Program-made: the position numbers and the translations under genes
Assembly (NCBI GenBank): GCA_039818825.1
Contig: JBCBTD010000001.1
Location: 152,590-216,589 of the forward strand
Direction of reading: 5' to 3'
Length of the DNA: 64,000 nucleotides
Source of the DNA: JBCBTD01 sp039818825
GTDB taxonomy: Bacteria > Pseudomonadota > Alphaproteobacteria > Geminicoccales > Geminicoccaceae
Notes under the pieces: model-generated
The model's input: only the letters and a program-made list of their open reading frames with translations
What the model was told of the DNA's origin: nothing
Databases searched by the model: none
Shown here: piece by piece, positions 26,109 through 34,309 of the stretch
How positions within the stretch are numbered: position 1 is the first letter of the stretch
Layout of the letters: the number at the start of each line of letters is the position of its first letter

Positions 26109-26921
26109 ATGCATATCCGCAGCCAATCGCTCGACGCGTCGATTGATCCATCAAGTCGGCAGACAATTCCTATGACCAATTACCGATTTGGCTCATGGCA
26201 GGTTGCAATCAGCCGGCAACTCAGGACCAAAGAGGACTTGGCCAGCCAATACGATGCAGTCTCGCGTAACTGGCAGCAAACGACACGGCGGTACGGGCTT
26301 AATGCAGCATACCGACGACCGTTGGTGGCATCCGGCGCGGGGACGGCACTTGGAAAGATCGGAGCACAGGCAAGGGTTTTGGATTGCGGAATCGGGAGTG
26401 GAGCCCTTGCGATTGCACTTAACAGCATTCTCCCCGAATCACCCAATTTCTGCGGCATTGATCTCTCTGGTGAGATGCTGGCCAAGGCGGATGTCGAGAT
26501 GCGACAGGCCGGTCTAGTTCCGGAACTGAGGCAAGCAGATATTCTCTCGATACCCTACGCCGATGAATCATTTGATTTCGTGATGGCCGCCCACGTCCTT
26601 GAGCACTTGCCGGAGCCTCAACACGCTTTGAGAGAGATGGTGCGTGTTCTCAAGCCGGGCGGAATGCTGTTCGTTTGTTTGGTTCGGCGATCCAACTTCG
26701 GCGCGTTCATCCAGCTGCGGTGGCGGACATGGGCGATCACGGAACAGCAAGGCGTCACTTGGCTGCAAGCATGCCATCTCGAGAGCATCGGTTCCCAGCC
26801 CATCCGTCTGGGGTCCTGCGCGGGGCAAGCCAGCACCGCATTCTGGGGGCGTCGACCGGGCGGACCGGGGAACGCTCCCGAAATTGTAGCTGCAACAGCA
26901 AATCAGGAGGTCGACTCTTGA
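26109..26921 (+). CDS. Class I SAM-dependent methyltransferase
   Basis: This is a protein of up to 270 residues with a UbiE-like methyltransferase core. Motif I is VLDCGIGSGALAIAL, then CGIDLSGEML, and the motif 4-6 region SFDFVMAAHVLEHL continues to VLKPGGMLFVCLV. The first 60 residues contain SQYDAVSRNWQQ, common in small-molecule methyltransferases. ATG 26109 or ATG 26172 may be the start. The substrate is unknown. The stop overlaps the next gene's TTG start. The gene has the island's lower GC. Confidence 0.85.
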   Translation: MHIRSQSLDASIDPSSRQTIPMTNYRFGSWQVAISRQLRTKEDLASQYDAVSRNWQQTTRRYGLNAAYRRPLVASGAGTALGKIGAQARVLDCGIGSGALAIALNSILPESPNFCGIDLSGEMLAKADVEMRQAGLVPELRQADILSIPYADESFDFVMAAHVLEHLPEPQHALREMVRVLKPGGMLFVCLVRRSNFGAFIQLRWRTWAITEQQGVTWLQACHLESIGSQPIRLGSCAGQASTAFWGRRPGGPGNAPEIVAATANQEVDS

Positions 26922-27607
26922 GGGTTCTTAGCAGATTTGAGTGGGCGATCCTTCTCTTCATCCTTGTTTACTCGTTCATACCGACCTTTGGAGGTGTGTT
27001 TCGCGTGCTCGAATTGGTGGTCGGATCCGCGATCATACCCGAAAACCCGCGGGCGACAGCAACACCCTTCCCAATCGTCCTGCACATACTCGGCAGTTTC
27101 TTGTTTTGTTTTCTCGGTGCAATCCAGTTCCTACCAAGCATCAGGCGAAATCATCCTGCAGCACACCGCGCATTTGGTCGAATAGTTGCAGTAGCAGGGT
27201 GTCTTTCTGCGGCAAGTGGGTTATGGATGACTCATTTCTACAGCTTTCCGCTTAGCCTCCAGGGGAACTTGCTTTATTGGGCGCGGATCATCCTCGGCTT
27301 TCTGATGATCGGCCTCATCGTTTGGTCCGTTCTTGCCATAAGATCCCGCAATGTCCGTCAGCACAGCGCCTGTATGCTGCTCGCGTACGCGATCGGTCAG
27401 GGCGCGTCTACGCAAACGTTCATTGGCATCGGGTGGATGATCCTTTCCGGGACAGAGGCGACAGGGCCGCTGCGCGACGCCATGATGGTGTTTGCATGGG
27501 CAATTAATCTACTGATTGCCGAGGCATTGATTTGGGCAGTTGTGGCACCAAAACGGCTGCCAGTGGCGAGTGTCCTGCACGGCAAACCAGCAACCGTAGG
27601 AAAATAA
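26918..27607 (+). CDS. DUF2306 membrane protein
   Basis: This is a 229-residue integral membrane protein. TTG 26918 is chosen because CAGGAGG sits seven bases upstream, and the TTGA overlap couples it to the methyltransferase stop. About six to seven hydrophobic helices are present. The family block HPAAHRAFGRIVAVAGCLSA followed by SGLWM places it in the DUF2306 group, which resembles small heme- or quinone-associated membrane proteins but has no proven role. It sits one base before the VOC-GNAT gene, in the island operon. Confidence 0.8.
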   Translation: MRVLSRFEWAILLFILVYSFIPTFGGVFRVLELVVGSAIIPENPRATATPFPIVLHILGSFLFCFLGAIQFLPSIRRNHPAAHRAFGRIVAVAGCLSAASGLWMTHFYSFPLSLQGNLLYWARIILGFLMIGLIVWSVLAIRSRNVRQHSACMLLAYAIGQGASTQTFIGIGWMILSGTEATGPLRDAMMVFAWAINLLIAEALIWAVVAPKRLPVASVLHGKPATVGK

Positions 27608-27608
27608 G

Positions 27609-28487
27609 ATGATCGGCTATTTGACGATTGGGACGAATGACCTGGACAGGGCGGTCAATTTCTACGACGCACTGCTGGCGACTATCGGAGTTCAGAAACT
27701 CTGGCAACACGCGGACATGGCGGCGTGGGGCCCGTCACGGACCGAGACAGCGTTGTGTCTGGCCCGCCCTTTTGACGGGCAGACAGCAAGCATTGGAAAC
27801 GGCGTCATGGTTGCATTCAAAGTCGACAGCGCTGAGCAAGTTGATGCCTTCTACGCCAAGGGCATTGAGCTCGGTGGAAAGAATGAAGGCTGCCCGGGAC
27901 CACGCGGCGAGCACGGTGTTTATGCCGGATACCTCCGGGACTTGGACCGCAACAAATTAAACGCCTACGTCCCTGCACCGGGCTGCCCCCCTATGAGGGG
28001 GTTAGACTTGAAAAATCTATCTGTAATCGAATTTGTGCGGTTAACAGATGTCTCACTGGAGGACATCGTTTCGCACATGAATGACCGCCGTGTTGCAGAG
28101 CACATGCCGCTCCTAACGTCTAAATGGACGCACGAAGACGCCAAAGAATTCGTGTCCACAAAGGAAGCAACTTGGCGACGTGATGGTTTGGGGCATTGGG
28201 CCATCCTAAGTGATGGAGCCTATGTCGGATGGGAAGGTTTTCAAAAGGAAGGCGAGGATTGGGACTTTGGCCTCGTTCTCAAGCCGGACAATTTTGGTTT
28301 GGGGATGCGAATTTCGCGAAAAGCCATTGAGTTCGCGAGCGCAGACCTGCGCATCGATTTCGTCACATTTCTCCTTCCTCCTTCCCGCAAGAATTTGGGT
28401 GCGCTGTCTCGCGGTGGTGCCAAATTCGTCGAAAATATTGAATATGATGGTGAAGTTTTTAAGAAATACAGACTTGAAACGAAATGA
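27609..28487 (+). CDS. VOC (glyoxalase-like)-GNAT fusion protein
   Basis: This is a 292-residue two-domain protein. Residues 1-120 are a vicinal-oxygen-chelate module (TIGTNDLDRAVNFYDALL, ending DLDRNKLNAY). Residues about 132-292 are a RimJ-type GNAT acetyltransferase (RLTDVSLEDIVSHMNDRRVA, GHWAILSDGAYVGWEGF, LSRGGAKFVENI). Each domain normally occurs alone. The reading is continuous, without a frameshift or an internal start with a ribosome site at the junction. VOC resistance proteins bind drugs and GNATs acetylate them, so a detoxification role is plausible but is inference. It is the last gene of the island operon. Confidence 0.8.
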   Translation: MIGYLTIGTNDLDRAVNFYDALLATIGVQKLWQHADMAAWGPSRTETALCLARPFDGQTASIGNGVMVAFKVDSAEQVDAFYAKGIELGGKNEGCPGPRGEHGVYAGYLRDLDRNKLNAYVPAPGCPPMRGLDLKNLSVIEFVRLTDVSLEDIVSHMNDRRVAEHMPLLTSKWTHEDAKEFVSTKEATWRRDGLGHWAILSDGAYVGWEGFQKEGEDWDFGLVLKPDNFGLGMRISRKAIEFASADLRIDFVTFLLPPSRKNLGALSRGGAKFVENIEYDGEVFKKYRLETK

Positions 28488-28910
28488 CAAACTTGTTCGG
28501 CTATGTGCGTAGTGTAGCAGCCATGGCGGACATTGGCGGCACTGCAGAAAGTCGTCAACATGGGCTCAAAGCCGTCGTAAGCAGCAAGGCGCTCGGAAGG
28601 CCGACGGCATCAGCGTGCCGGCGTAGTGCGCTTGCGTACTGATTCGCAGAGCTTACCATTGCAGCGCATCGGGCAGTCACTTTGTCATAGTGCGATGGCG
28701 AAAGAATAGTTCGTGTTTTTGTCGCGCGCGGCCCGCCATTTGCACCATAGCACACGACGCCTCTGCAAGCGCCCGCCCTGCGGTCATCGACTCCAGAAGA
28801 CGCGTTCAAGCTGCGTCGATCGTCGTCGCGGAGTGAGTTGTATGCACATCCGAGCGATCGGACGGCCGATCGATGGCGTTGGTCACCGACAGGCCGTCAG
28901 ATTCTCCAGC
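28488..28910. other. Intergenic, no supported gene
   Basis: About 420 bases between the VOC-GNAT stop and the permease stop. Base composition returns from the island's lower GC to the host level across this stretch, so the right boundary of the transferred block probably lies here. An 84-residue minus-strand reading at 28555-28809 exists but has no recognisable domain. I see no integrase, tRNA fragment or long repeat. Confidence 0.5.
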
Positions 28911-30476
28911 CTACTCCGCTGGCTGGGCGGCGCCGACGGGTGCGGCACGGTCTGACCACTCCAGCCGGGCGCAGGCGACGAGGAACCCGGCCACGAGCGC
29001 GTAAGCGAGAGCCACCGTAGGCGTGACGGCGAAGCCGACGGCCGGGCCATGCATGAAGCCGAAGAACGTCAGGACCGCGGCGGCTCCAGCGAAGGCCGCC
29101 GCGGCCTCGAAGCGGCGCTCGACGACGAACACGCCGATCGCCGCCAGCATCAAGCCCGACAGGATGGCGCCGTTGCCGAGGAGCGCCAAGCCTTCGTAAA
29201 GCACGCCGTTGGTCGCCATGGCCTCCATGCCGACGGCCGCGGCGTTGGTGCCGGCAGCGCCGAGCGCACCGTCGATCAGTGTCTTCGCCCAGGCCGCGAG
29301 GTGCGGGATCAGCCCCAGGACGACGGCCGGCGCATGGCTGGAGGGTGTCGTCTGGAACGCCTGAGCGCCGATCAACATGCCGATGTAGAGCAGGATCGGC
29401 GAGATCGCGACGACGGGTACGAGGTTCAGGAAGACTGCGAGCACACCAAGCCACGTCGCCGCGAGGACGAACATGCCGGTCGCCGCAGAGTAGCCGATCC
29501 GGCCGCCCATCCGTTTCCAACCCGGATGGCCGATGTAGACGGCATTGGCGAAGGGGCTGCCCATCAGCGTTCCAACCAGGCTGAAGGCGCCCTCGGCAGC
29601 CAGGGCTTCCGTGGTGTCGTAGCTGTCGCCGGCGGCTGCGGCGCTCTCGACGTTGTCCATGGCCTCGACGAGGTCGTAGACCCCGAACGGGATCGCCGTG
29701 ACGAGGATGAACCCGAGGAACTCGAACCCGCTGAACACGTGGTCGACCGCCGGCAGCGGCACGGTGAAGCCGAAGTTGGTCAAGGCTCCGGACAGCTCGA
29801 CGACGCTCATGCCGCCCCATTCGAGGCCGAGTGCAGTCGCCCCCCACGCGAGGACCATACCGACGACGATGGCGACGAGACCCGCAGGCAGGCCGCGCGG
29901 GTAGCGAACGCCTCCGAACCAGCTGACCATGATGATCGCGAGGCAAGTCAGGCCGATGATGGACGTCATGTAGATCTCCATCGCCGGGCGCATGGAGATG
30001 AACGCGATGGAGACGCCCGCGAGGGTGCCGAGCAATGCGGCGCGGGGCGTGATCTTGCGGATGTAGGGCGCAACGAAGCCGCCGCCGATCAGAATGAAGC
30101 CTTGGATGAAGACCCACGCAAGGCCGGCTTCCCATGCGCGGATCGGGTCGTCGGTTTGGCCCAACACCGGCAGCATGATGACGAAGACGACGATGAACAT
30201 GTGAGGGACGGAGGGTCCCGAGGGCAGCGCGCAAACGTCACTCCGCTGCTCCTTGCGGCCGAGCTTCCACCCCATCCATGCGTAGTACATGTTGCCGAGG
30301 AAGAGCATCAGGCCGACGGCGGGCAGAATGCGGCCGAAAGTGATTTCGTCGGGCATGCCGACGGCGAATTTCAGCAACCCAGTAAGCACCAGGAGGTTGA
30401 CGAGCACGTTGGTACCGAGACCGAACAACGCGTTCCAGTCGCCAGGCGTCCACAAGGCCGCGCCGGATTTCGTCAT
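28911..30476 (-). CDS. NCS2-like (xanthine/uracil-type) permease
   Basis: This is a 521-residue transporter with about 12-14 membrane segments. Its elements resemble the nucleobase-ascorbate fold: NALFGLGTNVLVNLLVLTGL at the start, LPSGPSVPHMFIVVF, and the acidic segment PFGVYDLVEAMDNVESAAAAG that in relatives contacts the substrate. ATG 30476 has GGAGGA about eight bases upstream. It is 55 bp after the biuret-hydrolase-like gene on the same strand. Context suggests uptake of a ureide, biuret, cyanurate or nucleobase-like nitrogen compound; the exact substrate is unknown. Confidence 0.82.
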   Translation of the reverse strand: MTKSGAALWTPGDWNALFGLGTNVLVNLLVLTGLLKFAVGMPDEITFGRILPAVGLMLFLGNMYYAWMGWKLGRKEQRSDVCALPSGPSVPHMFIVVFVIMLPVLGQTDDPIRAWEAGLAWVFIQGFILIGGGFVAPYIRKITPRAALLGTLAGVSIAFISMRPAMEIYMTSIIGLTCLAIIMVSWFGGVRYPRGLPAGLVAIVVGMVLAWGATALGLEWGGMSVVELSGALTNFGFTVPLPAVDHVFSGFEFLGFILVTAIPFGVYDLVEAMDNVESAAAAGDSYDTTEALAAEGAFSLVGTLMGSPFANAVYIGHPGWKRMGGRIGYSAATGMFVLAATWLGVLAVFLNLVPVVAISPILLYIGMLIGAQAFQTTPSSHAPAVVLGLIPHLAAWAKTLIDGALGAAGTNAAAVGMEAMATNGVLYEGLALLGNGAILSGLMLAAIGVFVVERRFEAAAAFAGAAAVLTFFGFMHGPAVGFAVTPTVALAYALVAGFLVACARLEWSDRAAPVGAAQPAE

Positions 30477-30531
30477 GATGCTGTCCTCCGTGCACGGTGG
30501 CACCCGCGCGCTTGGGAGTTGGAACGCCGCG

Positions 30532-31212
30532 TCACGCCGCGGCCCGGGCGATCGCTGCTGCCAGCGACGCGGTCGTGCTCACCCAGCCGAAGATGCCGCC
30601 TTGAGCTTTGATCATCTCCAGCCCGACGCGGTGGAACTCGGGGAAGTACGAGCCGCACGCGTCAGCGAGTGCTATGCAGCGGTACCCGCGGTCGTTGGCT
30701 TCGCGGATGGTGGTTTGCACGCAAACTTCGGTCGTCACGCCGCCGACCAGCAGCGTGTCGATGCCGCGGTTGCGTAGCATGATTTCCAGGTCCGTCTGGT
30801 AGAAGGCACCCTTGCCGGGCTTGTCGACCACCGGCTCACCGGCAACCGGCGCCAGCTCGGCGATCAGGTCGTGGCCCGGCTCGCCCCGGACCAGAATGCG
30901 CCCCATCGGCCCGGGATCGCCGATCCGCGCTCTCGGCGCTCCCCGCTCGACCTTCGCGGTGGGCGCGTCGGCGAGGTCAGGCCGATGCCCTTCCCTCGTG
31001 TGAATGACGAGAAGCTGCACCTCGCGTGCCAGCTGCAGCGCTCGGCGACAGCCAGTGATCGCCGGGGCCAAACGCGCGACGTCGTTGCCGAGGCTCTCAC
31101 CGAAACCGCCTGGCTCGAGGAAGTCGCGCTGCATGTCGATCACCACCAGCGCCGTCCGCTCGAGCGCCATCGGGACCATCGTCGGCTCGGCCTGCAACTC
31201 CACGACCGTCAT
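30532..31212 (-). CDS. biuH: Biuret hydrolase-like cysteine hydrolase (isochorismatase superfamily)
   Basis: This is a 226-residue enzyme expected to hydrolyse biuret to allophanate and ammonia. The catalytic triad of the superfamily is visible: D26 in VVIDMQRDF, K134 in DKPGKGAF and C164 in TTEVCVQTT. The blocks HTREGHRPDLAD and GDPGPMGRILVRGEPG are very like those I recall in the characterised Rhizobium biuret hydrolase, which strengthens the call over generic nicotinamidase. Downstream is a permease; divergently lie AtzH-like, GntR and allophanate hydrolase genes, which would consume the product. Confidence 0.8.
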   Translation of the reverse strand: MTVVELQAEPTMVPMALERTALVVIDMQRDFLEPGGFGESLGNDVARLAPAITGCRRALQLAREVQLLVIHTREGHRPDLADAPTAKVERGAPRARIGDPGPMGRILVRGEPGHDLIAELAPVAGEPVVDKPGKGAFYQTDLEIMLRNRGIDTLLVGGVTTEVCVQTTIREANDRGYRCIALADACGSYFPEFHRVGLEMIKAQGGIFGWVSTTASLAAAIARAAA

Positions 31213-31232
31213 GGGCGTTTCCCGGTGAGTGC

Positions 31233-31246
31233 GATTGTATACGATC
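31233..31246. promoter_or_regulatory. Candidate GntR operator
   Basis: GATTGTATACGATC is a 14-base near-perfect palindrome (GAT-N-GTATAC-N-ATC; only positions 4 and 11 break symmetry), 21 bases before the biuH start in the divergent gap. FCD-type GntR regulators commonly bind TTGTATACAA-like dyads, and such a regulator is encoded 500 bp away. Confidence 0.45.
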
Positions 31247-31362
31247 TTGTGTGCAAAACCCCTGCCAACGAAGCTCGATGGCAGCTAGTTTCGGACAAGC
31301 GGGTGGACGAACCGGGTAATCGTGTCGAGGTGATCGTTTGTGAGGCAATTGGGGCCAGCGAA

Positions 31363-31749
31363 ATGAATACCGACGAGGCAACCGTGGTTGCGGAGGTGCG
31401 CGCCGCTTTCGATGCCTACGAAGCGGCGCTCGTCGGCAACGACGTGGCGACCCTAGACGGGCTGTTCTGGAACGACCCGCGGACCACCCGTTTCGGCGTC
31501 GAGGAGGCCTTGTACGGCCACGCGGCGATCGCCGCCTTCCGTCGCGAACGGGCCGTGGGCGACATCGATCGTGAGGTGACCCGCGTCGCGATCACGGCCT
31601 TCGGCCGCGACGCGGCCATCGCCTTTTCCGAGTATCGCCGCAAGGGTTCCGGCAGGATGGGCAAGCAGAGCCAGACCTGGATCCGGATGGCGGATGGTTG
31701 GCGCATCGTCGGGGCCCACGTGAGCCTGCAGCCGGCGGCAGACGCTTGA
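31363..31749 (+). CDS. AtzH-like protein (SnoaL/NTF2 fold, DUF3225)
   Basis: This is a 128-residue protein. EVRAAFDAYEAALVGNDVAT, DGLFWNDPRTTRFGVEEALY and GKQSQTWIRMADGWRIVGAHV match the AtzH-like family that travels with allophanate hydrolases in cyanurate, biuret and urea operons. The family resembles NTF2-fold proteins and may be an auxiliary amidohydrolase or stabilising partner. ATG 31363 is used; the frame is open further upstream but without family similarity. TTGA overlap links it to the GntR gene. Confidence 0.85.
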   Translation: MNTDEATVVAEVRAAFDAYEAALVGNDVATLDGLFWNDPRTTRFGVEEALYGHAAIAAFRRERAVGDIDREVTRVAITAFGRDAAIAFSEYRRKGSGRMGKQSQTWIRMADGWRIVGAHVSLQPAADA

Positions 31750-32462
31750 CTGGCATCGCCAGCTCTTCAGGACGGCGGGTCGAAGCACTGACGCAGGCGC
31801 TCGCCAAGGAAATCGCGGACGGGCTTTTGGCACCCGGCGTCCGCCTCGACGAACAGACGCTCGCCACGCGCTTCGCGATCTCGCGCACGCCGGTTCGCGA
31901 AGCGCTGAACCGCTTGGTCGCCATCGGCCTCGCCGAGCGCCAGCCACATCGCGGCGTGCTGGTGGCATCCGTCGGGATGGAGCGGCTCGGGCAGATGTTC
32001 GAGGTCATGACAGAGCTGGAAGGCACCTGCGCCCGGTTCGCCGCCGAACGGATGAAGCCGGAGGAACGGGCCGCACTCGCACTCTTGCACAACGGCAGTG
32101 CGGCTGCCGCAAGCGCCGAGGACGTGGAAGCCTACGTGGCGTTCAATCGTCGGTTCCACGAGGCCATCTATCGCGGCAGCCACAATCCCTTCTTGGTCGA
32201 GACGACCCAGGCCGTCCGCCGCCGGCTGGCACCGTTCCGCAACGCCCAGTTCAACGTCGCCGGCCGACCGTCGGCGTCGTTCCTGGAGCATGAAGCCGTC
32301 GTCGAGGCGATCGGCCGCGGCGATGGTCTGACGGCGCACGCAGCCATGGTCCGGCACATCGCCCAGGTACGCGATGCGTACCGCTCGCTGGCGGAGCGCC
32401 CGATGGTCTCAGGTGGCAGCGCGCTGCCGGGCGCGAACCACCTGGCCGTTCCCGACCGCTGA
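31746..32462 (+). CDS. GntR family regulator, FCD type
   Basis: This is a 238-residue regulator. The winged HTH is EIADGLLAPGVRLDEQTLA followed by FAISRTPVREALNRLVAIGL. The FCD ligand domain spans about residues 90-220, with possible metal-binding residues in FNRRFHEAIYRGSHNPFL and MVRHIAQVRDAY. TTG 31746 overlaps the AtzH-like stop. It probably represses the biuret/allophanate genes through a palindrome at 31233-31246 and responds to a cluster metabolite. Confidence 0.88.
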   Translation: MTGIASSSGRRVEALTQALAKEIADGLLAPGVRLDEQTLATRFAISRTPVREALNRLVAIGLAERQPHRGVLVASVGMERLGQMFEVMTELEGTCARFAAERMKPEERAALALLHNGSAAAASAEDVEAYVAFNRRFHEAIYRGSHNPFLVETTQAVRRRLAPFRNAQFNVAGRPSASFLEHEAVVEAIGRGDGLTAHAAMVRHIAQVRDAYRSLAERPMVSGGSALPGANHLAVPDR

Positions 32463-32480
32463 TCCAGCCACCGCGCCCGG

Positions 32481-34268
32481 ATGTCACGAATGCTCGATCT
32501 GGAGTTCGACCGTGCGACCCTACATCGGGCCTACGCCAGTGGGCTCGGGCCAGGCGCCGTGGTCGACGTCGCCCTCAACCGAGTCGTCGCAGCCGACGAC
32601 CCTGGCATCTTCCTGCACGTAGCGGCAGCTGAGGCATTGCACGCTGCCGCCCAGGCGCTGCCGCCATTCGACCCCGCCGCGCTGCCGCTGTGGGGGCTGC
32701 CCGTGGCGGTGAAGGACAACATCGACGTCCGCCTGATGCCGACCACGTGCGCTTGCCCCGCGTTCGCCTATCTGCCTGACGACGATGCGCCGGCCGTGGC
32801 GCGCTTGCGCGAAGCTGGCGCGATCATCGTCGGCAAGACCAACCTCGACCAGTTCGCGACCGGACTGGTGGGCGTGCGCACGCCCTACCCCGTCCCTCGC
32901 AATGCCCTCGACCCGGCGATCGTACCCGGCGGGTCGAGCTCTGGCTCGGCCGTGGCTGTGGCCCGAGGTTTGGTGACCCTGGCGTTGGGTACCGATACAG
33001 CCGGCTCAGGGCGCGTCCCGGCGGCGCTCAACGGCATCGTCGGTTTGAAGCCGTCCCTCGGCGCGATCTCGACCCGCGGCGTGGTTCCAGCCTGTCGGAC
33101 GCTCGACTGTGTGTCGGTGTTCGCAGCGACCGTCGCCGACGCTTGGTCCGCCTACGCCGTTCTGGCCCGCTACGACGAGGGCGACCCCTATGCCCGCCCT
33201 CGCGCCGCATCACGCGCGTGGACGACGATGCCAACGGTCATGCGCATCGGGGTGCCGAACGCTGCATCGCGCCGATTCTTCGGTGACGACCTTCAGGCCG
33301 CGGCGTTCGCCAGCGTCATGACGAAGCTGGAAGAGTTGGGTATCGACGCCGTCCCGATCGACTTCAGCCCGTTCTACCAAACGGCGGCACTGCTCTACGA
33401 GGGTGCGTGGGTTGCAGAGCGCTATGCAACGGTCGAGAGCTTTTTGAAGGAACACTCGGAGGCGCTCCACCCGACGACGGCGACGATCATCGAACCGGGA
33501 CGGAATCTGACCGCGGTCGAGGCGTTCCGGGGGCACTACCGGTTGGAGGAGTTGCGCCGCACCGTGGCCATCGCGATTGCTGGCCTCGACGCGTTGATGG
33601 TGCCTTCGATCCCACGTTTCGTCACCGTTGCGGAAGTTCTCGAAGACCCCATCGGGCCCAACAGCCAGCTCGGCACGTACACGAACTTCGTCAACCTGCT
33701 GGACCTTTGTGGCATGACCGTGCCGACGGCACCGCGGACCGACGGCAGACCCGGGAGCGTGACGCTGCTGGCGCGCGGCGGCGAGGATGGCCGGTTGCTG
33801 CCGCTGGCAACCCGACTGAGTGAAACCTCGGGAGCTGACGGCCACGTCGACGCGGCCGTCGCACGCGCCGGCCCGGACGAGGTCGAGCTGGCCGTAGTCG
33901 GCGCACACATGACGGGCATGGCTCTCAATGGCGAGTTGGCTGCCGTCAACGCCCGCCTGCTACGGACGGCGCGCACCAAGCCCAGCTATCGGCTCTACGC
34001 CCTGTGCGGCATGCCCGCGCGTCCAGGCCTGCTGCGTCACTCAGGCGGTGCTGCCATCGAGGTCGAGGTGTGGGCGATGTCGCCAGTCGCCTTCGGTACG
34101 CTGGTTGCGGACATTGCGGCGCCGCTCGGCATCGGCCGCATCGATCTCGACGACGGCACGCAGCCATCTGGGTTCCTGGTGGAGGCCGCAGCCGTGGCCG
34201 AGGCTCCGGACATCACGCAGCACGGCGGCTGGCGTGCATACATGGCCGAGGTGACTGCGGACACCTGA
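32481..34268 (+). CDS. atzF: Allophanate hydrolase
   Basis: This enzyme hydrolyses allophanate to ammonia and CO2. The 595 residues match AtzF-type length. The amidase-signature domain (about 1-450) shows catalytic K78 (VAVKDNID), the cis-serine in PGGSSSGSAVAV (S152-154) and nucleophile S176 in DTAGSGRVPAALN. A C-terminal domain (about 470-595: LAVVGAHMTGMALNGELA, TKPSYRLYAL) is the one that in long allophanate hydrolases acts on the N-carboxycarbamate intermediate. It completes the biuret pathway of this cluster. No urea carboxylase is seen, favouring biuret or cyanurate as source. Confidence 0.92.
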   Translation: MSRMLDLEFDRATLHRAYASGLGPGAVVDVALNRVVAADDPGIFLHVAAAEALHAAAQALPPFDPAALPLWGLPVAVKDNIDVRLMPTTCACPAFAYLPDDDAPAVARLREAGAIIVGKTNLDQFATGLVGVRTPYPVPRNALDPAIVPGGSSSGSAVAVARGLVTLALGTDTAGSGRVPAALNGIVGLKPSLGAISTRGVVPACRTLDCVSVFAATVADAWSAYAVLARYDEGDPYARPRAASRAWTTMPTVMRIGVPNAASRRFFGDDLQAAAFASVMTKLEELGIDAVPIDFSPFYQTAALLYEGAWVAERYATVESFLKEHSEALHPTTATIIEPGRNLTAVEAFRGHYRLEELRRTVAIAIAGLDALMVPSIPRFVTVAEVLEDPIGPNSQLGTYTNFVNLLDLCGMTVPTAPRTDGRPGSVTLLARGGEDGRLLPLATRLSETSGADGHVDAAVARAGPDEVELAVVGAHMTGMALNGELAAVNARLLRTARTKPSYRLYALCGMPARPGLLRHSGGAAIEVEVWAMSPVAFGTLVADIAAPLGIGRIDLDDGTQPSGFLVEAAAVAEAPDITQHGGWRAYMAEVTADT

Positions 34269-34309
34269 TCCATCGACATTCTCGGCTGAGCCTCGAGGTG
34301 TTCCGTCGC

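Noticed and set aside
28555..28809. 84-residue minus-strand reading in the gap after the VOC-GNAT gene
   Set aside because: No ribosome site or domain, and composition unlike both neighbours' coding sequence; it may be remnant DNA.
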